Of a stretch of DNA of 64,000 nt, positions 33,901-45,900 are shown one piece after another (the first letter of the stretch is position 1; every line of letters starts with the position of its first letter). A program made the position numbers and the translations under genes. Below the pieces are notes generated by a model. The model worked only from the letters and a program-made list of their open reading frames with translations. It did not search any database and was not told where the DNA came from. Origin of the DNA: Veillonella criceti (lineage in GTDB: Bacteria; Bacillota; Negativicutes; Veillonellales; Veillonellaceae); NCBI RefSeq assembly GCF_900460315.1, contig NZ_UHIO01000001.1, forward strand, positions 1,765,501 to 1,829,500, given 5' to 3'.

Positions 33901-36900
33901 CAAAATTAGCAGCAGGTCCTAACATTGGTGTTGTAGCGGCTCAAAATAGTGAAAATGGTAAATTAACCATTCAATTAGCTAAAGACATCAATCTTGGTAA
34001 CGATGGTTCTGTAACAACTGGTAATACTGTAATTAATAATGATGGTTTAACAATCAATAACGGTCCATCTGTAACTAATACAGGCATCAATGCTGGAGAT
34101 GAACAAATTACAGATGTAGCGAGTGGTGCTACTAGTAAGGACAAAGATAATAATCCAATATATGACAATGATACGAATGCAGCCAATATTGGTGATGTGA
34201 AGCATTTTGCTAATGAAGCCGAAGAAAAAGGCTTAAACTTCTCCGCTGATTCTGGTGCGGTTGTACATCGTGACCTTGGTGAAACTTTAGCCATTGCTGG
34301 CGATGCACAAAACATTACGACTACAACAGACCCTACTAATGGTAAAGTTACCATCTCCTTAACTAACGATATTTCCGTAGGTCAACCAGGCGTACCAGGT
34401 AAAGATGGTCAGCCAGGTACACCAGGCAAAGACGGTTCTATTGGAGCTAAAGGGGCAGATGGTTCGGCTGTTGTACTCAATGGTAAAGACGGTTCCATCG
34501 GGTTAACCGGTCCTGCTGGTAAAGATGGTGAACCAGGTAAAACTATCACTATTAAAGGGATTGATGGCCAACCAGGTGTTGATGGTAAAGATGGTATTAC
34601 TCGTATCGTAGTTGATGAGCATGAAGTAGCAACGCTCGAAGACGGCATGGTATACACTGGCGATACAGGTCGCGCAGCCGTTAAATTGAATAAGGTTGTC
34701 AATGTTGCTGGTGGTGAAAAAGAAAGCGCTAGATTATCTTCTGGTAAAAATATTGGCGTAGTAGCTGATCAAGATGGTGAAAATGGTAAGTTAACTATTA
34801 AATTGGCTAAGAATTTAACTGATTTAACTTCCGTACAAATAGGTAATACAACAATTAATACAGATGGCTTAACGATTACAAATGGTCCATCGGTAACAAA
34901 TACAGGTATTGCTGCTGGTGATAAACAAATTACAGATGTAGCGAGTGGTGCTACTGGTAAGGACAAAGCTAATAACCCAATATATGATAACGATACCAAT
35001 GCAGCTAATATTGGTGATGTGAAGCATTTTGCTACTGAAGCCGAAGAAAAAGGCTTAAACTTCTCCGCTGATTCTGGTGAAGTTGTACATCGTGATCTTG
35101 GACAAACTTTAGCGATTGCTGGCGATACACAAAACATTACGACTACAACAGATCCTACTTCTGGCAAAATTATAGTTTCCTTAACCAACGATATTTCCGT
35201 AGGGCAACCAGGCGTACCAGGTAAAGATGGTCAGCCGGGTATCCCAGGCAAAGATGGTTCTATTGGTGCTAAAGGGGCAGATGGTTCTGCTGTCGTACTC
35301 AATGGTAAAGATGGTTCTATCGGTTTAACAGGTCCTGCTGGTAAAGATGGCCAACCAGGTAAAACTATTACCATTAAAGGGATTGATGGCCAACCAGGTG
35401 TTGATGGTAAAGATGGTATTACTCGTATCGTAGTTGATGAGCATGAAGTGGCAACGCTCGAAGACGGCATGGTATATGCTGGTGACCAAGGCAGTGCTGA
35501 TGTTAAGTTAAATAAGAAAGTCACTGTATCTGGTGGTGTAACTAAGAGTGATGCTTTATCTACTGCTGACAATATTGGTGTGGTAGCAACAAAAGATGAA
35601 AAGGGGAATGCGGTTCTTGATGTACGATTAGCCAAAGATATTACAGGTCTTAACTCTGTGACTGCTGGTGGCGTAACTGTTGGTACACAATCGACTACGA
35701 CTGAAGGTGGCGTAACAAAAGACGGTAATTTCGTTACTGGATTGACGAATACAACTTGGAATACAGACGATCCAGATATTGTATCTGGTCGTGGTGCTAC
35801 GGAAGACCAATTGAAAGTGGTGTCTGGTGATTTAACAGAAAAAATTAATGCTAAATCAGATTATCGTTTAATCCAAAATCCAGCTGCTGATTCCAATGGG
35901 GCCTATAAAGTAGCCGATAACAAAGTGACGTTGAAGGTGAAAAATGTTAATGACCCTAATGCTACCGCTGAAGATGTTGTGATTGATGATGTAGCGTCTG
36001 CAGATGATTTAGATAAGCTAACGGATCGTGCTGTTAAATATGATTTGACTGGCGATACTGTGAATAAAAATCAAGTAACGCTAGAAGGTACTAGTGGTAC
36101 ACAAATCAAGAATTTAGCAAGTGGCTCTGATGGTATTAAGGATGGGAAACTAACCTATAATACGGATACCAATGCAGCCAATATTGGTGATGTGAAGCAT
36201 TTTGCGAATGAAGCAGAACAAAAAGGCTTAAATTTCTCTGCTGATTCTGGTGAAGTTGTACATCGTGATCTTGGACAAACTTTAGCGATTGCTGGCGATA
36301 CACAAAACATTACGACTACAACAGATCCTACTTCTGGTAAAATTATAGTTTCCTTAACTAACGATATTTCCGTAGGTCAACCAGGCACACCAGGTAAAGA
36401 TGGTTCTATTGGAGCTAAAGGGGCAGATGGTTCGGCTGTTGTACTCAATGGTAAAGACGGTTCCATCGGGTTAACCGGTCCTGCTGGTAAAGATGGTGAA
36501 CCAGGTAAAACTATCACTATTAAAGGGATTGATGGTAAACCAGGTGTTGATGGCAAAGATGGTATTACTCGTATCGTAGTTGATGAGCATGAAGTGGCAA
36601 CGCTTGAAGACGGCATGGTATACACTGGTGATACGGGTCGTGCAGCTGTTAAATTGAATAAGGTTGTCAATGTTGCTGGCGGTGAAAAAGAAAGCGCTAA
36701 ATTATCTACTGGTAAAAATATTGGCGTAGTAGCTGATCAAGATGGTGAAAATGGTAAGTTAACTATTAAATTGGCTAAGAATTTAACTGATTTAACTTCC
36801 GTACAAATAGGTAATACAACAATTAATACAGATGGCTTAACGATTACAAATGGTCCATCGGTAACAAATACAGGTATTGCTGCTGGTGATAAACAAATTA

Positions 36901-39900
36901 CAGATGTAGCGAGTGGTGCTACTGGTAAGGACAAAGCTAATAACCCAGTATATGATAATGATACCAATGCAGCCAATATTGGTGATGTGAAGCATTTTGC
37001 TACTGAAGCCGAAGAAAAAGGCTTAAACTTCTCCGCTGATTCTGGTGAAGTTGTACATCGTGATCTTGGACAAACTTTAGCGATTGCTGGCGATAAACAA
37101 AATATTGCGACTACAACAGATCCTACTTCTGGCAAAATTATAGTTTCCTTAACTAACGATATTTCCGTAGGTCAACCAGGCGTACCAGGTAAAGATGGTC
37201 AGCCGGGTACACCAGGCAAAGATGGTTCTATTGGAGCTAAAGGGGCAGATGGTTCGGCTGTTGTACTCAATGGTAAAGACGGTTCCATCGGGTTAACCGG
37301 TCCTGCTGGTAAAGATGGTGAACCAGGTAAAACTATCACTATTAAAGGGATTGATGGTCAACCAGGTGTTGATGGCAAAGATGGTATTACTCGTATCGTA
37401 GTTGATGAGCATGAAGTGGCAACGCTTGAAGACGGCATGGTATACACTGGTGATACGGGTCGTGCAGCTGTTAAATTGAATAAGGTTGTCAATGTTGCTG
37501 GCGGTGAAAAAGAAAGCGCTAAATTATCTACTGGTAAAAATATTGGCGTAGTAGCTGATCAAGATGGTGAAAATGGTAAGTTAACTATTAAATTGGCTAA
37601 GAATTTAACTGATTTAACTTCCGTACAAATAGGTAATACAACAATTAATACAGATGGCTTAACGATTACAAATGGTCCATCGGTAACAAATACAGGTATT
37701 GCTGCTGGTGATAAACAAATTACAGATGTAGCGAGTGGTGCTACTGGTAAGGACAAAGCTAATAACCCAGTATATGATAATGATACCAATGCAGCCAATA
37801 TTGGTGATGTGAAGCATTTTGCTACTGAAGCCGAAGAAAAAGGCTTAAACTTCTCCGCTGATTCTGGTGAAGTTGTACATCGTGATCTTGGACAAACTTT
37901 AGCGATTGCTGGCGATAAACAAAATATTGCGACTACAACAGATCCTACTTCTGGCAAAATTATAGTTTCCTTAACTAACGATATTTCCGTAGGTCAACCA
38001 GGCATACCAGGTAAAGATGGTCAGCCAGGTATCCCAGGCAAAGACGGTTCTATTGGTGCTAGAGGAGCAGATGGATCGGCTGTTGTACTCAATGGTAAAG
38101 ACGGTTCTATCGGTTTAACCGGTCCTGCTGGTAAAGATGGTGAACCAGGTAAAACTATCACTATTAAAGGGATTGATGGTCAACCAGGTGTTGATGGCAA
38201 AGATGGTATTACTCGTATCGTAGTTGATGAGCATGAAGTGGCAACGCTCGAAGACGGCATGGTATATGCGGGTGACCAAGGCAGTGCTGATGTTAAGTTA
38301 AATAAGAAAGTCACTGTATCTGGTGGTGTAACTAAGAGTGATGCTTTATCTACTGCTGACAATATTGGTGTGGTAGCAACAAAAGATGAAAAGGGTAATG
38401 CGGTTCTTGATGTACGATTAGCCAAAGATATTACAGGTCTTAACTCTGTGACTGCTGGTGGCGTAACCGTTGGTACACAATCGACTACGACTGAAGGTGG
38501 CGTAACAAAAGACGGTAATTTCGTTACTGGATTGACGAATACAACTTGGAATACAGACGATCCAGATATTGTATCTGGTCGTGGTGCTACGGAAGACCAA
38601 TTGAAAGTGGTGTCTGGTGATTTAACAGAAAAAATTAATGCTAAATCAGATTATCGTTTAATCCAAAATCCAGCTGCTGATTCCAATGGGGCCTATAAAG
38701 TAGCCGATAACAAAGTGACGTTGAAGGTGAAAAATGTTAATGACCCTAATGCTACCGCTGAAGATGTTGTGATTGATGATGTAGCGTCTGCAGATGATTT
38801 AGATAAGCTAACGGATCGTGCTGTTAAATATGATTTGACTGGCGATACTGTGAATAAAAATCAAGTAACGCTAGAAGGTACTAGTGGTACACAAATCAAG
38901 AATTTAGCAAGTGGCTCTGATGGTATTAAGGATGGGAAACCAACCTATAATACTGATACGAATGCAGCTAATATTGGTGATGTGAAGCATTTTGCGAATG
39001 AAGCCGAAGAAAAAGGCTTAAACTTCTCCGCTGATTCTGGTGCGGTTGTACATCGTGACCTTGGTGAAACTTTAGCGATTGCTGGTGATACACAAAACAT
39101 TGCGACTACAACAGATCCTACTTCCGGCAAAATTATAGTATCTTTAACTAACGATATTTCCGTAGGCCAACCAGGCGTACCAGGTAAAGATGGTCAGCCT
39201 GGTATCCCGGGCAAAGACGGTTCTATTGGTGCTAAAGGGGCAGATGGTTCGGCTGTCGTACTCAATGGTAAAGATGGCTCTATCGGGTTAACGGGTCCTG
39301 CTGGTAAAGATGGTGAACCAGGTAAAACCATTACTATTAAAGGGATTGATGGTAAACCAGGTGTTGATGGCAAAGATGGTATTACTCGTATCGTAGTTGA
39401 TGAACATGAAGTAGCAACGCTTGAAGACGGCATGGTATACACCGGTGATACGGGTCGCGCAGCGGTTAAATTGAATAAGGTTGTCAATGTTACTGGTGGT
39501 GAAAAAGAAAGCACCAACCTATCTTCTGGTAAAAATATTGGCGTAGTAGCCGATCAAGATGGTGAAAATGGTAAGTTAACTATTAAATTAGCTAAAGAAT
39601 TAACCGATTTAACTTCTGTACAAACTGGCGATACAACAATTAATACGGATGGCTTAACGATTACGAAGACTGCACCGGTTGAAGGTAGTGAAACTGGTGC
39701 AGAAGGTACTAAGAGTACAACTACTATCGGTGCTAATCAAATCGTTGTAAATGGACAAGATGGTAAAGATGGTGTTGATGGTAAACTGGGTATTGTTATT
39801 GGCAATCAAGATGTTACCCCAATAATTACTAATGCAGATGGTGGAACTAAAGAAGGTAAAATTGAATCTGGTAATTATGTAACTGGTCTTGATAATACAA

Positions 39901-42900
39901 AATGGAATCCTGCTGAAAATGGTATTGTAGAAAATCGTGCCGCTACGGAAGGTCAAGTAAAAGCCGCTGTTGATGGTGTTTCTTCTGATATAACAACTAA
40001 AGGCTTGAATTTCTCTGCTGATTCTGGCGAAGTTGTACATCGTGACCTTGGTGAAACCTTAGCCATTGCTGGCGATACACAAAACATTGCGACTACAACA
40101 GATCCTACTTCTGGCAAAATTATAGTTTCCTTAACCAACGATATTTCCGTAGGTCAACCAGGCGTACCAGGTAAAGATGGTCAGCCAGGTATCCCAGGCA
40201 AAGATGGTTCTATTGGTGCTAAAGGGGCAGATGGTTCTGCTGTTGTACTCAATGGTAAAGATGGTTCCATCGGTTTAACTGGCCCTGCGGGTAAAGATGG
40301 TGAACCAGGTAAAACCATTACCATTAAAGGGATTGATGGTAAACCAGGTGTTGATGGCAAAGATGGTATTACTCGTATCGTAGTTGATGAGCATGAAGTA
40401 GCAACGCTTGAAGACGGTATGGTATATGCTGGTGACCAAGGTAGTGCTGCTGTTAAGTTAAATAAGAAAGTCACTGTATCTGGTGGTGTAACTAAGAGCG
40501 ATACTTTATCTACTGCTGACAATATTGGTGTGGTAGCAACAAAAGATGAAAAGGGTAATGCGGTTCTTGATGTACGATTAGCCAAAGATATTACAGGTCT
40601 TAACTCTGTGACTGCTGGTGGCGTAACTGTTGGTACACAATCGACTACGACTGAAGGTGGCGTAACAAAAGACGGTAATTTCGTTACTGGATTGACGAAT
40701 ACAACTTGGAATACAGACGATCCAGATATTGTATCTGGTCGTGGTGCTACGGAAGACCAATTGAAAGTGGTGTCTGGTGATTTAACAGAAAAAATTAATG
40801 CTAAATCAGATTATCGTTTAATCCAAAATCCAGCTGCTGATTCCAATGGGGCCTATAAAGTAGCCGATAACAAAGTGACGTTGAAGGTGAAAAATGTTAA
40901 TGACCCTAATGCTACCGCTGAAGATGTTGTTATTGATGATGTAGCGTCTGCAGATGATTTAGATAAGCTAACGGATCGTGCTGTTAAATATGATTTGACT
41001 GGCGATACTGTGAATAAAAATCAAGTAACGCTAGAAGGTACTAGTGGTACACAAATCAAGAATTTAGCAAGTGGCTCTGATGGTATTAAGGATGGGAAAC
41101 CAACCTATAATACTGATACGAATGCAGCTAATATTGGTGATGTGAAGCATTTTGCGAATGAAGCCGAAGAAAAAGGCTTAAACTTCTCCGCTGATTCTGG
41201 TGCGGTTGTACATCGTGACCTTGGTGAAACTTTAGCGATTGCTGGTGATACACAAAACATTGCGACTACAACAGATCCTACTTCCGGCAAAATTATAGTA
41301 TCTTTAACTAACGATATTTCCGTAGGCCAACCAGGCGTACCAGGTAAAGATGGTCAGCCAGGCACACCAGGTAAAGATGGTTCCATTGGCGCTAAAGGGG
41401 CTGATGGTTCGGCTGTCGTACTTAATGGTAAAGATGGCTCTATCGGCTTAACCGGCCCTGCAGGTAAAGATGGGGAACCAGGTAAAACTATCACTATTAA
41501 AGGGATTGATGGTAAACCAGGTGTTGATGGGAAAGATGGTATTACTCGCATCGTAGTTGATGAACATGAAGTAGCAACGCTTGAAGACGGCATGGTATAC
41601 ACTGGCGATACAGGTCGCGCAGCCGTTAAATTGAACAAAACAGTAAATATTACTGGTGGTCAGACCGATGCAACAAAATTAGCGGCAGGTCCTAACATTG
41701 GTGTTGTAGCAGCTCAAAATAGTGAAAATGGTAAATTAACCATTCAATTAGCTAAAGACATCAACCTTGGTAATGATGGTTCTGTAACAACTGGTAATAC
41801 TGTAATTAACAATGGTGGTTTAACAATCAATAACGGTCCATCTGTAACAAATACAGGCATCAATGCTGGGGATAAACAAATTACAGACGTAGCGAGTGGC
41901 GCTACTGGTAAGGACAAAGATGATAATCCAATATATGGCAATGATACCAATGCAGCCAATATTGGTGATGTGAAGCATTTTGCTACTGAAGCCGAAGAAA
42001 AAGGCTTGAATTTCTCAGCTGATTCTGGTGAAGTTGTACATCGTGACCTTGGTGAAACCTTAGCGATTGCTGGGGATACACAAAACATTGCGACTACAAC
42101 AGATCCTTCTTCCGGCAAAATTATAGTTTCCTTAACTAACGATATTTCCGTAGGTCAACCAGGCGTACCAGGTAAAGATGGTCAACCAGGTATCCCAGGC
42201 AAAGACGGTTCTATTGGTGCTAAAGGAGCAGATGGTTCTGCTGTTGTACTCAATGGTAAAGACGGTTCCATCGGGTTAACCGGTCCTGCTGGTAAAGATG
42301 GTGAACTAGGTAAAACTATCACTATTAAAGGGATTGATGGTCAACCAGGTGTTGATGGCAAAGATGGTATTACTCGTATCGTAGTCGATGAGCATGAAGT
42401 GGCAACGCTTGAAGACGGCATGGTATATGCTGGTGACCAAGGCAGTGCTGATGTTAAGTTGAATAAGAAAGTCACTGTAGCTGGTGGTGTAACTGAGAGC
42501 GACGCCTTATCTGCTGCTGACAATATTGGTGTGGTAGCGGCAAAAGATGAAAACGGCAATGCAGTTCTTAATGTACGATTAGCTAAAGATATTAACCTTG
42601 GTAATGATGGTTCTGTAACTACAGGTAATACTATTGTAAATAATGATGGTGTAACTATCACTAAAGTAACACCAGATGAAACAGATGCTGTAGATACTAA
42701 GCACAAAACTACTATCGGAGCTAAACAAATTGTTGTAAATAACCAAGAGGGTAAAGCTGGCATTGATAGTAAACCGGGGATTGTTATTGGTAATCAAGAT
42801 GTTACCCCAGTTATTACTAATGCAGATGGCGAGACTAAAGACGGTGAAACTGAAACTGGCAATTATATAACTGGTCTTGATAACACGAAATGGGATCCTA

Positions 42901-45900
42901 CTAAAAAGGGCATTGTAGAAAATCGTGCTGCTACGGAAGGTCAAGTAAAAGCAGCTGTTGATGGCGTCTCTTCCAATGTGACAACTAAAGGCCTGAATTT
43001 CTCTGATGATAAAGGCACTGAAGTACATCGTGATTTGGGAGAAACCCTACAAATTACTGGTGATGGTAAAAATATCGCCACAATAGCTGATGCTGAAAGT
43101 GGCAAAATTAAGGTATCTTTAACCAACGACCTTAGTATTGGTGTAGCAGGTAAAGATGGTGTTGATGGTAAGATTGGTATTAATGGTAAAGATGGCTCTA
43201 GTGTAGTAATTAATGGCAAGGATGGTAGTATTGGAGCTACTGGTGCTGATGGTAAAACGGGTGTAACTATTAATGGTAAAGATGGCTCCATCGGTCTAAC
43301 TGGCCCAGCAGGTAAGGATGGTCAACCTGGCAAGACAATTACAATTAAAGGTCTTGATGGTAAAGATGGCGTTAATGGTGTTGATGGTCAACCAGTGGAC
43401 CGAATTATCGTGAATGACGAAACTGTAGCGACTATGAAAGATGGCATGCAATATGCTGGTGATGATGGTCAAACAAAGAATACTCAGATTATTGCTAAAA
43501 AGCTTAATGGAAAGCTGGACATTATTGGTGGTGCTACGGGTACATTAAGTGATAACAACATTGGCGTTAATAATGTTAACGGTCAATTAAAAGTTCAATT
43601 AGCTGATGAAATTGTTCTGGGTGGCTATGGTAAGAGCGATAGCAAGATTACGGTAGGTGGCAAAAATGGTGGTGCGGTTATTATTGATGGTAGTAAGCGT
43701 TCCATTACATTCCAAGATCCTACCAATGGTGAACGCGCACCGATTAATGTGACTGTAGTTCAGGCTGCAACTGAAGAATCTGTTGGTGGTGAACGTTACT
43801 CTGGAGATACTCGCTTGACTGTAGGAGGCGCGAATGGTGCTGATTACATAGCATATACATCTGATGGTTATGATTATCAAGGTGATATTGGTGAGGGCGC
43901 AGCTGTTGGCCTTAATAGTACTGTTTCTGTAACTGGTGGTATTACTCGTGAAGAGGACCTTGCAAAAGATCCTAATATTGGTGTAATTGCGACATCAGAT
44001 ACTGATGAAAATGGTGATAAGGCTAAATTAGAACTCCGTTTAGCAAAAGACTTGAAAGGTCTTAACAGTGCTGAGTTTGGTACAGTTCTTATTGGCAAGC
44101 AGCCAAATGGTAATAATCCTGCAGACGTTAGAAACTATGTAACGGGTCTTGATAATAAAGAATGGGATAAGGATAATATCGTATCTGGCCGTGCAGCTAC
44201 AGAAGATCAATTAAAGGCAGCTACCGATGCCATTACAAGTTCAAACGATGGTGGTGGTTTTGGCTTAGCAGACCAAAGTGGTGAAACTGTTAAAAAAGAT
44301 CTTGGTCAAACAATCACCATTAAAGGCGGCGCTACTGAAGGCACAACAAGTGATTCTAATGCTGGTGGTGTTTCCAATATTACAACTAAAGTAAAGGATG
44401 GGGCTTTGGAAATTAGTCTTAATAATAAGATTGATTTAGGCAAAGACGGTTCCGTTAAAGTTGGTGAAACTACTATCGATAAAGATGGCATTAAAACTAA
44501 TAATGTAACGGCAGGTAGCGTAAAAGCCGGTTCTGTTGAGACTGGTACGATTACTGTTGGTGATACTATACGTATTACTAAAGATGGTATTAATGCAGGC
44601 GGCACTCAACTTACTAATGTTGACAGTGGTAAATCAGGTACGGATGCTGATGGGAAACCAGTATATAATATAGAAACTAATGGTGCTAACATTGGTGATG
44701 TAAGAAATATTGCTAAGTATGAAGCTCAAGAAGCTGCTGAAGGCGTACGTGCTAAAACTGGTAAAAATATTACAGTGAAACCTGATAATACAGTCAACTT
44801 AAATGACAAAGTAGAAATGGGCGATGGCCAAATTATTATCGATGCTACTGACAAAGGTCTCGTAACTATTGGCAAAGAAAATTCCATTAAGATTGGCTCT
44901 CAGAAAGTATCGCCAATGAAGATGTATCGTGATGTTGGCGATGATGGTACTGAAACAGGAAACTATGTGACAGGCTTAGATAATATAGTTTGGGATCCAG
45001 TTGATCATGGTTATGTGCCAAATCGTGCAGCAACAGAAGCCCAATTAAAATCTGTAGACGATAAAATCGAACGTGGTCGTGTCTTTGCCGGTGATAGTGG
45101 CTCTACAACTGTTGGTCTTGGTGAAACATTGAAAGTACAGGGCGGTATTTCTGATACAAGCAAATTGAGTGATAATAATATTGGGGTTGTAGCGGATGGT
45201 AATCAATTATTGGTTAAATTAGGTAAAGAATTGTCTGGTTTGACTAGTGTTACAACTACTGATGGTACCAATACAACGGTTGTCAATGGTGGCGGTGTAC
45301 GTACTGGAGATGACACACATAATACGACAATCGCTAGTGGTACTGTTACTCTTGCAGAAGGTGATCAAAATACTGTAATCAATGCGAACGGACTTACTAT
45401 CTCTGATGGTCCAACCTTCACACGCAATAAAATTGATGCTGCTGGTAATCAGATTACGGGTGTAGCTGATGGCAAAATTGAACAAGGCTCTAAAGATGCT
45501 ATTAATGGTGGGCAATTATTTGATGCCTTTAACAATGTAGGTGGTGCGATTAATAAACTTGGCAATCGCATTAATCGAGTAGGTGCTGGAGCAGCAGCCT
45601 TGGCTGCTTTACATCCACTTGATTTTGATCCAGATGAAAAATGGGATTTTGCAGGTGGCTATGGTAATTACCGTGGTGCTAATGCGGTGGCTGTTGGTGC
45701 GTTCTATCGTCCGAATGAAGATACACTCTTTAGTGTTGGCGGAAGCTTTGGCGGCGGTGAAAATATGGTAAATGCAGGTGTAAGCTTTAAAGTTGGCCAA
45801 GGAAACCATGTATCAACTAGTCGTGTAGCGATGGCGAAAGAAATTAAAGATCTTCGTCAAGAAGTCGAAATGCTTCGTAAGGGCATGGTAGAAATGTCAC

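Larger units (their letters stand above)
33510..43400 (+). repeat. Internal modular repeats of the giant adhesin
   Basis: Eleven modules, each a KHFANEAEEKGLNFSADSG-type segment plus a collagen-like block and a short beta/neck segment, spaced about 0.8-1.2 kb apart. Some copies differ by only a few bases while others have drifted, so copies are exchanged by recombination. Assembly from short reads is unreliable here. Confidence 0.9.

Noticed and set aside
33510-43400. Regularly spaced repeats in the adhesin considered as CRISPR or non-coding tandem repeats
   Set aside because: They are in frame through one uninterrupted ORF and encode recognisable stalk modules.
33971-45809. Many long open frames on the minus strand inside the two adhesin genes (for example 33971-34354, 42341-42763, 52757-53182)
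   Set aside because: They are mirror frames of a repetitive, Gly/Ala/Val/Thr-rich coding sequence. They repeat wherever the adhesin module repeats, lack ribosome binding sites, and the + strand protein is clearly real.
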